DNA of 64,000 nt, from assembly GCA_002733495.1 (NCBI GenBank), contig NVVV01000006.1, forward strand, positions 40,450-104,449, written 5' to 3'. A model generated the notes under the pieces. That model had not been told where the DNA came from and did no database searches. It saw only the letters and a program-made list of their open reading frames with translations. Below, piece after piece: positions 16,780 through 24,637 of the stretch. The translations under genes and the position numbers were made by a program. The stretch's first letter is position 1, and each line of letters begins with the position of its first letter. This stretch comes from Robiginitomaculum sp. Its GTDB lineage: Bacteria; Pseudomonadota; Alphaproteobacteria; Caulobacterales; Maricaulaceae.

Positions 16780-16840
16780 CCTCTCCTCGTCATCCTCCGC
16801 CCTCTCCTCGTCATCCTCCGGCTTGACCGGAGGATCCATT
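16780..16840. repeat. Tandem 21-bp duplication running into a palindromic interspersed repeat
   Basis: A 21-base unit containing CTCTCCTCGTCATCCTCCG occurs twice in tandem (about 16780-16821). The second copy is the left end of a palindromic element at 16809-16840 with the core ATCCTCCGG-CTTGA-CCGGAGGAT. The same element recurs, in either orientation, at 17184-17424 and 54871-54964. It sits between the GST stop and the GIY-YIG start. Confidence 0.85.
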
Positions 16841-16856
16841 CAGTCTTGAACAAAGC

Positions 16857-17147
16857 ATGGCGTACTATACCTATGTTCTGGCCTCCAAGCCTCGCGGTAC
16901 ACTTTATGTGGGCGTGACCAATAATCTGGTGCGACGCCTCTGGGAACATCGGGAAGATTTGCAAGCCGGATTTACTCAAAAATATGGTGTGCATATGCTG
17001 GTCTGGTTCGAGGAACACGCCACCATAGAATCGGCTATTCGCCGGGAGAAAAGATTGAAGCACTGGAACCGGGCATGGAAGGTCGATCTGATTGAAAAGA
17101 CTAATCCAGAATGGCGGGACTTATGGGATGAAATAGCGACACTTTAA
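16857..17147 (+). CDS. GIY-YIG nuclease domain protein (UPF0213/YhbQ-like)
   Basis: A 96-residue single-domain GIY-YIG protein. The two signature strands read YTYVLA (4-9) and YVGVT (17-21), followed by the conserved Arg26/Arg27 and His31, and the catalytic-type acidic residue in IESAIRREKRLKHWNR (about 57-72). Proteins of this size are presumed structure- or site-specific endonucleases without known targets. It is flanked on both sides by the palindromic repeats described here, so a link between nuclease and repeat is possible. Confidence 0.9.
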   Translation: MAYYTYVLASKPRGTLYVGVTNNLVRRLWEHREDLQAGFTQKYGVHMLVWFEEHATIESAIRREKRLKHWNRAWKVDLIEKTNPEWRDLWDEIATL

Positions 17148-17183
17148 GCTATGGATAAAACATCATCCTGAACATAGTGTTAT

Positions 17184-17424
17184 CGTCATTGTCCGACTTG
17201 ATCGGGCAATCCATTCTGTTTTTCTATTTGCTTCGTTTTGAATCACTATGGATCCTCCGGTCAAGCCGGAGGATGACGAGGAAAGAAAACCATAGGGTAG
17301 AGAAGATGGGGACGGCATTCCTCTAATTCGTCATTGTCCGACTTGATCGGGCAATCCATCTTGTATTTCTAATTGCGTCGTATTGAATCTCTATGGATCC
17401 TCCGGTCAAGCCGGAGGATGACGA
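17184..17424. repeat. Cluster of four palindromic repeats in two about 96-bp direct copies
   Basis: Two direct copies (17184-17278 and 17329-17424) each begin with a palindrome TTGTCCGA-CTTGA-TCGGGCAA and end, about 64 bases later, with the inverted element whose core is ATCCTCCGG-TCAAG-CCGGAGGAT. The AT-rich centre differs at several bases between the copies, so the duplication is not very recent. With the repeat at 16809-16840 they bracket the GIY-YIG gene. This fills the 288-base gap between 17147 and 17436. Confidence 0.9.
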
Positions 17425-17435
17425 AGGGAGGGTGG

Positions 17436-18047
17436 TTATGCACCTCTAATCATAGGCAAGAGCTCATCTTCGAGGCTTTTTAATGCGGTCTTATATTTTT
17501 GGTAAAATTTGTCTTTGTCGTCCGAAGCGCCGTAAATTATGTCCCATAATTCATAACGGTGTTGTAGATTCTTTGCTGGGTCGGTACCTTCGTCTTCATT
17601 CGCAACAACATAATTTTGGCGCGCTACATAAGCAGCGTATATCTCCTGACGCAGTCGCAAAACTGTTTTAAACTGAGCGTAAATGTTGTTACCCAATAGC
17701 GCTTTGGTAATTGCAAAGTGGGAATATACCTTTCCAAAGAACTTATAGTGTTTTTGAATCCGGTCTAAGCCACGTTCGCAATCAGCCTTTGCTTTTACAG
17801 CACCCGTTGGCTGAGATTCACCTTCTGGAACAAAATAAAGCCCAGAACGAATGTCTTTGAACACATCATCAGCCTCATACATCAGTGCGAGGGTTTTTTC
17901 AGCAACTTCTGATTTGCGAATGGTGGCTCTTTGCTTAATCCATTCCTTAACCGAACCTCTGGCCCACCAAGCAATGCACAGGGCTGCACCTGTCTGGATA
18001 AGTGCAATCACTTCGGTCGTGCCAAATTGCCAGGGACCGAAAGTCAT
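17436..18047 (-). CDS. Membrane-anchored hypothetical protein
   Basis: A 203-residue protein with one N-terminal membrane helix (about 12-30) and a Lys/Glu-rich, probably helical cytoplasmic part with several aromatic residues. I recognise no family. The region is visibly more AT-rich than its neighbours and lies directly beside the repeat cluster, which suggests acquired or fast-evolving DNA. It ends 3 bases after the start side of the MoxR gene stop (gap 18048-18050), so the two may be co-transcribed. Confidence 0.7.
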   Translation of the reverse strand: MTFGPWQFGTTEVIALIQTGAALCIAWWARGSVKEWIKQRATIRKSEVAEKTLALMYEADDVFKDIRSGLYFVPEGESQPTGAVKAKADCERGLDRIQKHYKFFGKVYSHFAITKALLGNNIYAQFKTVLRLRQEIYAAYVARQNYVVANEDEGTDPAKNLQHRYELWDIIYGASDDKDKFYQKYKTALKSLEDELLPMIRGA

Positions 18048-18050
18048 TTT

Positions 18051-18893
18051 CTACCCATCCCGTCTTGCCATAAAGGCCAAGCGTTCAAAGAGTTGAACAT
18101 CCTGTTCGTTCTTCAGCAATGCGCCATGCAGCGGCGGGATCAATTTACGCGGATCACGCTCGCGCAGGGTCATGGCGTCAATGTCTTCGGCCATGAGCAG
18201 CTTTAGCCAGTCCAGCAGCTCAGACGTGGAGGGTTTTTTCTTTAACCCCGGGGCCTTGCGAATGTCGTAGAAGATTTTCAGGGCTTCGGCGACCAGGCGT
18301 TTTTTAATACCGGGAAAATGCACATCGACAATGGCCTGCATGGTGGCGTCATCGGGAAAGCGGATGAAGTGGAAGAAACAGCGGCGTAAAAAGGCGTCTG
18401 GCAGTTCTTTTTCATTGTTCGAGGTGATGATGATGATGGGCCGGTTTTTGGCGCTGATCAGCTCGCCGGTCTCGTAGACGTGAAACTCCATACGGTCGAG
18501 TTCCTGCAACAGATCGTTGGGAAATTCGATGTCGGCTTTGTCCACTTCGTCGATCAGCAGAACCGGGCGCTGCTCGGCGGTGAAGGCCTCCCACAATTTG
18601 CCCTTGCGGATATAGTTTCTAACGTCTTCCACGCGGAGGTCGCCAAGCTGTGAGTCGCGCAGGCGCGCCACGGCGTCATATTCATAAAGACCCTGATGCG
18701 CCTTGGTGGTGGATTTAACGTGCCATTCAATCAATGGTGCGCCCAGCGCCTTGGCCACTTCGATGGCCAGCATGGTTTTGCCGGTGCCCGGCTCGCCCTT
18801 GATCAGCAGTGGGCGCTCCAGTGTGATGGCGGCATTCACCGCAACGGAAAGGTCGTCCGTGGAGACGTAGTTTTCTGTACCTTCAAAACGCAT
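18051..18893 (-). CDS. MoxR-family AAA+ ATPase
   Basis: A 280-residue AAA+ protein. Walker A is GEPGTGKT (33-40), Walker B VLLIDEVDKAD (111-121), sensor 1 lies in IIITSNNEKELPDAFLRRC, whose LRRC supplies the arginine finger. It belongs to the MoxR group that normally pairs with a von Willebrand factor A (CoxE-like) protein to mature metalloenzymes or remodel complexes. No VWA gene is adjacent; the next gene downstream is the unknown membrane protein. It lies about 86 bases downstream of the flagellin-modification-like TPR gene. Confidence 0.9.
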   Translation of the reverse strand: MRFEGTENYVSTDDLSVAVNAAITLERPLLIKGEPGTGKTMLAIEVAKALGAPLIEWHVKSTTKAHQGLYEYDAVARLRDSQLGDLRVEDVRNYIRKGKLWEAFTAEQRPVLLIDEVDKADIEFPNDLLQELDRMEFHVYETGELISAKNRPIIIITSNNEKELPDAFLRRCFFHFIRFPDDATMQAIVDVHFPGIKKRLVAEALKIFYDIRKAPGLKKKPSTSELLDWLKLLMAEDIDAMTLRERDPRKLIPPLHGALLKNEQDVQLFERLAFMARRDG

Positions 18894-18979
18894 TTTTTTT
18901 CCTTACCCAAAAAGATTTGGTAGCCGCGCAGGGCCAGCCCGGCAAGTAAAAATGCGTTTCTGGTGTGTTTTGACCCCTG

Positions 18980-20746
18980 CTATGCCGCTTTTTTGGTGCT
19001 GACCGCTTCGGCCAGCGCATCGGCAACCCGCGCCATGGTTTCTTCCCAGACGCCAAACTGTTTGGGGGAAAAGACCCGTGATGTGGGATACCACGGGATG
19101 GTGCCGGTGGAGTGCAATGGCCAATGATCAGGGCTGGCCAGAAACCACACCATGCCGCCATGAGCGGCGGAAAGGTTGGTGGAGGCATTCATCGGGCCAA
19201 TGGTGATGTCCAGCGCCAGACCGGCGGCGGCGACCCCGTCCAGATCGGCTTTGAGGTCCAGACCCGGCAATTCATGAATGGTCACGCCCAGCTCTTTTTG
19301 CGCTTGCGCGATCTCTTCGGTGCAATCGCCATATTGCATGCTGACAAACACCGCGCCCGGAGTTTTCAGAACCGATTTCCAAGCGTCAAACGGGCTGAAA
19401 TACTTGGCCCGGTTGGCATTCATCACCATGGATTTCCAGCACAGGCCAATCTTTGGCCCGGTGGGCAAAGCCGCCACGGCCTCTTGCATGGCTTTGACTT
19501 TTTTGGGGTCTGGTATCAGATAGCCCTTATGGTCCGGAAAATCGCTTAAGTCTTTGCGGTGCGCCGCCACGGCATTACCCATGGGCACATAATAATCATA
19601 GACGGACCAGTCCTTGATATCCGGGATGATGCGAATCTGCCGCCCTTCCTGATTGACGGTCATGTGCCGGACCAGGGTTTTGGGGGCGAACGTGCGTTCC
19701 ACCACCGGCATCAGGCGGCGCTCAACGGCAAAATCCACACGGCCCTTTGGCCCCACAGCGTCAATAAATTCCTGCGCAGCGTTCATATAAAGGACTTCAT
19801 CGCCCAGCCCCTGTTCGCCCATGAGAAGGACGCGCTTGCCGGTAAGGTCTTCTTCGCCATCCCAGCGCGGCGCATCAATAACGGTCAGCATGTTGGCAAT
19901 GCCATTGGGGTCAAAGCGCGCCATGTGCGCGTGCCACCCCTTTTCCAACTGGCCCAGCGCCAGATAGGCCTGTGAAAGGCCATATTCTATGGTTGAGCGG
20001 TCTTCGGGGGCGGTGGTTAGGCCCAGCGCTTTTTCGCCAGCTTTCGCGGCGCGGGTGCGATCACCAGCCAGCCCTGCGGCATAGGCCATATTGTGCCAGA
20101 TGCGGGCATTGTTCGGCTCAAGGCGCAGGGCCTCGTCATAAAAGGTAAGGCCCTGTTCCGGTTGACCGGATTCCAGCAATACCGTTGCCAGAGCATTCCA
20201 TAACATGGACTGGTCCTGATGGCCGTAAATGGCGGCACGGATCAGTTCCACCGCCTCATCAAAACGGCCCAGATCACGTAGCACGCCACCCAGATTAATC
20301 ACGCCGTTTACATCACCCGGCTGCATTTCTAAAAATAATTGCAGAAATTTTTCGGCGGCCGGCAGCATGTCCAACTTCCACGCCACCAAAGCCAGATTTT
20401 GGTAAATTTCCCCATCACTGGGGTCGAGCCGCCAGGCGCGTTCATAAAGCTCCAGCGCTTTGGAGAGGTGCCCCAATTTGTCCAGACAGATCCCCATAAT
20501 ATGGTTCGACAGGGCACAATCTTCATCCATGTCCAGCGCCCGCATGGCCAGCTTGGCGGCCCCGGGATAGTCGTGAGCATCAATCAGTTTCTTGGAACGG
20601 CGCAAGATCGGAACGATTTTCTTATAGGCTTTATTGCCATTACTCTGATCAATATCGGGCAGACGGGCACCGCCGACGGCACCACGCAGTGTTCGTTTTT
20701 GCTGATCCGGTCCCTGATCCAGCATGGATTGAATGGCAAAAGTCAC
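18980..20746 (-). CDS. TPR protein with glycosyltransferase-like C-terminal domain, FlbA-like
   Basis: About 588 residues. The first half is a run of tetratricopeptide repeats (for example ALELYERAWRLDPSDGEIYQNLALVAWKL), and the second half resembles the glycosyltransferase-B-like domain found behind TPRs in flagellin-modifying proteins (GEQGLGDEVLYMNAAQ, KIGLCWKS, IGPMNASTNLSAAHGG). I start at GTG 20746 because AAGGGG lies seven bases upstream; an ATG at 20782 has none. Being divergent from flbT and close to the flagellins, it may modify flagellin, like Caulobacter FlbA. Family membership is good, target is inferred. Confidence 0.8.
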   Translation of the reverse strand: MTFAIQSMLDQGPDQQKRTLRGAVGGARLPDIDQSNGNKAYKKIVPILRRSKKLIDAHDYPGAAKLAMRALDMDEDCALSNHIMGICLDKLGHLSKALELYERAWRLDPSDGEIYQNLALVAWKLDMLPAAEKFLQLFLEMQPGDVNGVINLGGVLRDLGRFDEAVELIRAAIYGHQDQSMLWNALATVLLESGQPEQGLTFYDEALRLEPNNARIWHNMAYAAGLAGDRTRAAKAGEKALGLTTAPEDRSTIEYGLSQAYLALGQLEKGWHAHMARFDPNGIANMLTVIDAPRWDGEEDLTGKRVLLMGEQGLGDEVLYMNAAQEFIDAVGPKGRVDFAVERRLMPVVERTFAPKTLVRHMTVNQEGRQIRIIPDIKDWSVYDYYVPMGNAVAAHRKDLSDFPDHKGYLIPDPKKVKAMQEAVAALPTGPKIGLCWKSMVMNANRAKYFSPFDAWKSVLKTPGAVFVSMQYGDCTEEIAQAQKELGVTIHELPGLDLKADLDGVAAAGLALDITIGPMNASTNLSAAHGGMVWFLASPDHWPLHSTGTIPWYPTSRVFSPKQFGVWEETMARVADALAEAVSTKKAA

Positions 20747-20940
20747 AGGCGCACCCCTTATCTGGTAATGGTCAGGGGACACAGTGCGGTGCGTCGATTA
20801 ATGCCATCCTAACGGAAAAGCGCAAAGTGCAGGGCTTCGTTAACCAATCCGCTTTAGGATTCGTTTAGCTATTTCGCAAATGCTGTCCTTCCCCGCTATC
20901 ACCAGACTTGGATCGGGGACCAGAGTTGGAGCCAAGGCCT

Positions 20941-21366
20941 ATGCCTTTGAAATTATCGCTAAAACCCGGAGAACGTTTTGTCCTCAATGGTGCCGTTTTG
21001 CAAAATGGCGATCGGCGATCCAATCTGGTGTTACAAAATCGCGCGGCCATATTGCGTGAAAAGGACATCATGCACGAAAGTGAAGTGACCACGCCAGCAC
21101 GGCGTGTCTATTTCCCCGTAATGCTGATGTATCTCGATGCTGAAAACAGCGATGCCAATTATAACGAATTTGTTTTGCGTATGACTGATTTCATGGGGGC
21201 GGTTGGCAACCCGGAAATGCTGACACAATGCGTGGCAGTCAGCCGGGATGTAATGGCGGGTGAGTATTATAAGGCACTCAATAAGTGCCGTAAGCTCATG
21301 GCATATGAAGAGGGAAGGTTAGCTCATGTCACTGAGCGCGTATCAGCAGGCAGCCTCGCGGGCTGA
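20941..21366 (+). CDS. flbT: Flagellin synthesis repressor FlbT
   Basis: A 141-residue FlbT. The N-terminus MPLKLSLKPGERFVLNGAVLQNGDRR and the central LREKDIM are characteristic. In Caulobacter FlbT binds the 5' untranslated region of flagellin mRNA and lowers its stability until the hook is complete. The start at 20941 gives the conserved N-terminus and has AAGG four bases upstream. It overlaps flaF by 41 bases and precedes three flagellin genes. Confidence 0.96.
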   Translation: MPLKLSLKPGERFVLNGAVLQNGDRRSNLVLQNRAAILREKDIMHESEVTTPARRVYFPVMLMYLDAENSDANYNEFVLRMTDFMGAVGNPEMLTQCVAVSRDVMAGEYYKALNKCRKLMAYEEGRLAHVTERVSAGSLAG

Positions 21367-21727
21367 AGACCCACGGGATACCGAATATCGTCTGTTTGGC
21401 ATGGTGATCCGTGCCTTGATGGAAGTGAAGGGCTATGGGCGGTCCAATATTGGCGCTTTGGCTTCGGTTATTGACTGGAATAAACGGATTTGGGGCGCAC
21501 TAGCACTGGACTGTGCCGATGACCGAAACGGTCATAACGATTCCCTTCGGGCCGGCATAATTTCTCTCTCCATTTTTGTTGAACGCTATTCAGCACAGGT
21601 TGTCCGCGACGGCGCCGATATTGACCCGCTGATTGATATTAACCGTACGGTTATGCAGGGCCTGGCCCCGGCCAATAATCCGGCGGTAAAGGCGACGCCA
21701 ACGGCAGGCATAGCTGTTTCCGGTTAG
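21326..21727 (+). CDS. flaF: Flagellar biosynthesis regulator FlaF
   Basis: A 133-residue FlaF, with the N-terminal block AYQQAASRAEDPRDTEYRLFGMVIRAL and IDWNKRIWGALALDCADDRN typical of the family. FlaF acts with FlbT in Caulobacter as a flagellin translation activator or export-linked chaperone. The gene begins inside flbT (41-base overlap, +1 frame shift), so the two are translated from one message. The last 25 residues are an Ala/Pro-rich tail. Confidence 0.96.
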   Translation: MSLSAYQQAASRAEDPRDTEYRLFGMVIRALMEVKGYGRSNIGALASVIDWNKRIWGALALDCADDRNGHNDSLRAGIISLSIFVERYSAQVVRDGADIDPLIDINRTVMQGLAPANNPAVKATPTAGIAVSG

Positions 21728-21890
21728 GCCTTTTTTCTCATCACATTGATTGTAGCGCCCGGCTAAGCAAGTCTTGCCGGGCATGGTCGTATGTACCCAG
21801 TGCATTTTTCCGCCCTGGTTTTATGCTGCGTAGAAATATATAAAAAACAATAAATACAATAAGTTACGATGACAGTTCCAAGTCACAATG

Positions 21891-21905
21891 TGGCACATCC
21901 ATTGC
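21891..21905 (+). promoter_or_regulatory. Sigma-54 promoter of first flagellin
   Basis: TGGCACATCCATTGC matches the sigma-54 consensus TGGCAC-N5-TTGC exactly, with GG and GC twelve bases apart. Transcription should start about 12 bases downstream, giving a leader of roughly 60 bases before the flagellin ATG at 21978, a possible FlbT target. Confidence 0.9.
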
Positions 21906-21977
21906 GTAAGGAAGGCTAGACAAGAAAGTCTATAGGCCAAAATGGCCGATACCCTTACAGAATGGAAGGATCCTAAA

Positions 21978-22805
21978 ATGACAATTTCAGTCAATACAAA
22001 TACTGGTGCGCTCGTCGCACTACAAAACTTGAATGCGACCAATGGACAACTGGAAACCGTGCAGAACCGAATTAGTACAGGTCTGAAAGTAGCAAGCGCC
22101 AAAGATAATGGTGGTGCATTTGCTATTGCCCAGAAACTGCGTTCGGATGTTCGTAGTCTGGACGTAGTTGACCAGTCATTAAGTCGGGTTGGATCCCTTG
22201 TGGATGTGGCATCTGCCGCAGGTCAGGCAATTTCTGATCTGCTGCTGGACCTGAAGGAAAAAGCATTGGCGGCAACGGATACATCACTTGATGCAACATC
22301 ACGGACGGCCTTGAACGAAGATTTCAAGGCTTTGCGTGACCAGATCAAGACGATTGTGGACAATGCCAGCTTTAACGGCACGAATTTGATCAATAATTCG
22401 ACAAATTCTGTGGCCGCTCTGGCCAGTGCTACCGGCGCGTCATCCATTACGGTTCTTGATGAAGCTTTGCAATTAAGTGGGTCCATCGTGACCGTCACAA
22501 CGACAGAGCAAATCAATACCATTACCAATGCCAAGGCAGCCCTAACGGCGGTCAATGCTTCATTGACCAATGTGAACGCCGCTCTGGCGCGACTAGGGAC
22601 CAAATCGAAGGCGCTTGAAATTCAAAAGAATTTCGTGACCAAGCTTTCTGATGCCCTGACGGCAAGTATTGGTAATCTGGTTGATGCCGATTTGGCAAAG
22701 GAGAGTGCGAAACTGCAATCCTTGCAGGTCAAGCAACAGCTTGGCGTGCAGGCGCTTTCGATCGCCAACCAGGGACCACAAACCATCCTGGGTTTCTTCC
22801 AGTAA
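21978..22805 (+). CDS. Flagellin (first of three)
   Basis: A 275-residue flagellin with the D0/D1 N-terminal helix (SVNTNTGALVALQNLNATN, ISTGLKVASAKDNGGAFAIAQKLR) and the C-terminal helix (LVDADLAKESAKLQSLQVKQQLGVQALSIANQGPQTILGFFQ). The central variable domain is short, as in Caulobacter flagellins. The start at 21978 follows an AAGGA site. It is mostly identical to the next flagellin. It is secreted through the flagellar apparatus without a signal peptide. Confidence 0.97.
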   Translation: MTISVNTNTGALVALQNLNATNGQLETVQNRISTGLKVASAKDNGGAFAIAQKLRSDVRSLDVVDQSLSRVGSLVDVASAAGQAISDLLLDLKEKALAATDTSLDATSRTALNEDFKALRDQIKTIVDNASFNGTNLINNSTNSVAALASATGASSITVLDEALQLSGSIVTVTTTEQINTITNAKAALTAVNASLTNVNAALARLGTKSKALEIQKNFVTKLSDALTASIGNLVDADLAKESAKLQSLQVKQQLGVQALSIANQGPQTILGFFQ

Positions 22806-22823
22806 GGTCGATCATTTTCAAAA

Positions 22824-22850
22824 GGGCCGCGTCAAGCGGCCCTTTTTTTT
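22824..22850 (+). terminator. Rho-independent terminator of first flagellin
   Basis: GGGCCGC (22824-22830), a five-base loop and GCGGCCC (22836-22842), followed by eight T. It lies 19 bases after the flagellin stop and separates its transcript from that of the second flagellin. Confidence 0.95.
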
Positions 22851-23026
22851 ATCTTTATTTACCATAACTCTGGTCCAAAATTTCCGCATAGGCAAAATCT
22901 GCCCAACATATTCCGCCACAAGCGGCAAGTCTTGCCGTGCCAAAATGGTGCAAGTGCTTGAAATGTCGTCGCAAGGCATTGTTTTCCTGTGCTACTAGGC
23001 AATATTGACCCCTTTTCATTTTCAAC

Positions 23027-23041
23027 TGGCGCGGCGCTTGC
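23027..23041 (+). promoter_or_regulatory. Sigma-54 promoter of second flagellin
   Basis: TGGCGCGGCGCTTGC has the GG/GC pair at the correct 12-base offset and the TTGC -12 element; the -24 box differs from TGGCAC by one base. It sits 78 bases before the start of the second flagellin. Together with the terminator it accounts for the 313-base gap 22806-23118. Confidence 0.85.
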
Positions 23042-23118
23042 AAACAGATTTTCGGGTCAAAGACCCCGGTTGCGCAAAATGCGCGACGTGAATAGCCAGA
23101 ATGGAAAGGAACCAAGAA

Positions 23119-23943
23119 ATGGCTTCTGTAAATACTAATGCGGGCGCACTCGTCGCCCTCCAAAACCTCAATGCAACATCACGCGCTCTGGAAACCGTTG
23201 GAAGACGGATTAGTACAGGCCTGAAAGTAGCAAGCGCCAAGGATAATGGTGGCGCTTTTGCTATCGCGCAAAAATTGCGTGGCGATGTCCGTGGTTTTGA
23301 TGTTGTTAAACAATCCCTGAGCCGCGTTGGTTCAGCTGTTGATGTTGCTTCTGCTGCTGGCCAGGCGATTTCAGATCTGCTTATCGATCTGAAAGAAAAA
23401 GCTTTGGCTGCCACAGATACCTCTCTTGATGCAACGTCACGGACAGCTTTGAACGAAGATTTCAAGGCCTTGCGTGACCAGATCAAAACGATTGTGAATA
23501 ATGCAGACTTTAACGGTACAAACCTGATCAACAATTCAACAGTCTCTATTTCAGCTTTGGCTAACGCCGATGGTTCTGCTGCGATTACTGTGCTGGATGA
23601 AGCGCTGCAACTCAGTGGTTCTATTGTGACTGTGACGACTACGGAAACAATTGATACCGTAACCAATGCGAAGGCAGCCCTTACTGCGGTGAAGGCTTCA
23701 CTGACCAATGTGAGCACCGCGCTGGCGCGTTTGGGTACGAAATCCAAAGCTCTGGAAATTCAGTCTAACTTTGTGACCAAACTTTCTGATGCCCTGACCG
23801 CCTCTATCGGCAATCTTGTCGATGCGGATCTGGCCAAGGAAAGTGCGAACTTGCAAGCCTTGCAGGTCAAGCAGCAGCTTGGCGTACAGGCGCTTTCGAT
23901 CGCCAACCAGGCACCACAAACGATTCTGGGCTTCTTCCGGTAA
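23119..23943 (+). CDS. Flagellin (second of three)
   Basis: A 274-residue flagellin nearly identical in its core to the first one, with the same D0/D1 helices and differences mainly near the N-terminus and the central domain (around 140-160). The start at 23119 follows AAGGA nine bases upstream. Many codons end in T (runs of gct, tct, gtt) where the first gene uses gcc or gcg, a usage that fits high expression. The shared blocks are conserved at DNA level, as expected after duplication with some gene conversion. It has its own sigma-54 promoter. Confidence 0.97.
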   Translation: MASVNTNAGALVALQNLNATSRALETVGRRISTGLKVASAKDNGGAFAIAQKLRGDVRGFDVVKQSLSRVGSAVDVASAAGQAISDLLIDLKEKALAATDTSLDATSRTALNEDFKALRDQIKTIVNNADFNGTNLINNSTVSISALANADGSAAITVLDEALQLSGSIVTVTTTETIDTVTNAKAALTAVKASLTNVSTALARLGTKSKALEIQSNFVTKLSDALTASIGNLVDADLAKESANLQALQVKQQLGVQALSIANQAPQTILGFFR

Positions 23944-24078
23944 TCATAACAATATGGTGGATTGGCGGAGGTTGCGTAATAACCTTCGCCGGTTTCACCT
24001 TCGAGCGGCCTGGTCTAAACGTGCGCAAGATGCGGCGGCCAGGTCTATCGAGGCGTATAATTCAGCAGGCAAAGAAAG

Positions 24079-24429
24079 ATGGCAAACGAGATACGAAGAA
24101 CTCCGTTTCTTGTTCCGCCACCGGCCAAAGCGGGCGATGGTGGCGGTTCAGCCACGGAGTCGCAAAAGAAAAAAGAGAATGACCGGCAAATGGCGGCTGA
24201 TGATACTTCTGCGTCAGGCTTGAATACGAATACGCCAGAACCAAAAAAACTAACGCAGGAAAATACCCACTTGGTCATTGAAAAAGATGACGTCAATGGT
24301 GAGTTTGTCTATAAAAGTATCGATCGTGAAACTGGCGAAGTTCTCAAGCAGTTTCCGCGCGAAGAGGTCCTAAAAGCAATCGCCCGTGCCAAAGCCGCCG
24401 AGGGGCAAATCCTCGATACCAAGGCCTAA
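24079..24429 (+). CDS. flaG: FlaG family protein
   Basis: A 116-residue protein whose C-terminal half (about 65-105) carries the FlaG core FVYKSIDRETGEVLKQFP and EEVLKAIARA. The N-terminal half is hydrophilic and low-complexity (Lys/Asp/Ser/Thr-rich), as usual for FlaG. FlaG affects flagellar filament length in other bacteria. It sits between the second and third flagellins, 135 bases after the former, with no clear promoter of its own. Confidence 0.88.
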   Translation: MANEIRRTPFLVPPPAKAGDGGGSATESQKKKENDRQMAADDTSASGLNTNTPEPKKLTQENTHLVIEKDDVNGEFVYKSIDRETGEVLKQFPREEVLKAIARAKAAEGQILDTKA

Positions 24430-24557
24430 AATCACTACCCGGCAAAAGCCGCCGCCCGGCAGAGGCCGTGGGCGAAACATGGTTAATTTTGCCGCCCCAA
24501 ATATTTTCAAAAATTCTAATACATTGAATAATAAGGTGTAATTCATGCCATAAAGCT

Positions 24558-24572
24558 TGGCATGAGTGTTGC
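24558..24572 (+). promoter_or_regulatory. Sigma-54 promoter of third flagellin
   Basis: TGGCATGAGTGTTGC keeps GG and GC twelve bases apart and the TTGC element; the -24 box reads TGGCAT instead of TGGCAC. It lies 66 bases before the ATG at 24638. Confidence 0.85.
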
Positions 24573-24637
24573 TGTGTATGTCGTAAGTCGGCGGTTATAT
24601 CCGCCAGGAAGTGAAAACTTGCGCGTCGGAGCACACT

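Noticed and set aside
17184..17424. Repeat cluster as a CRISPR array
   Set aside because: The units are palindromes in alternating orientation with similar, not unique, spacers; no cas genes.
20839..20872. CtrA box upstream of flbT (TTAACCAATCCGCTTTAG)
   Set aside because: Only one half-site is intact; the second is out of register.
23022..23747. A 241-codon minus-strand frame over the second flagellin, with a twin at 22223-22603
   Set aside because: The two shadows resemble each other only because the flagellins do.
23956..23974. Possible sigma-54 site TTGGCGGAGGTTGC upstream of flaG
   Set aside because: GG and GC are only ten bases apart, two fewer than required.
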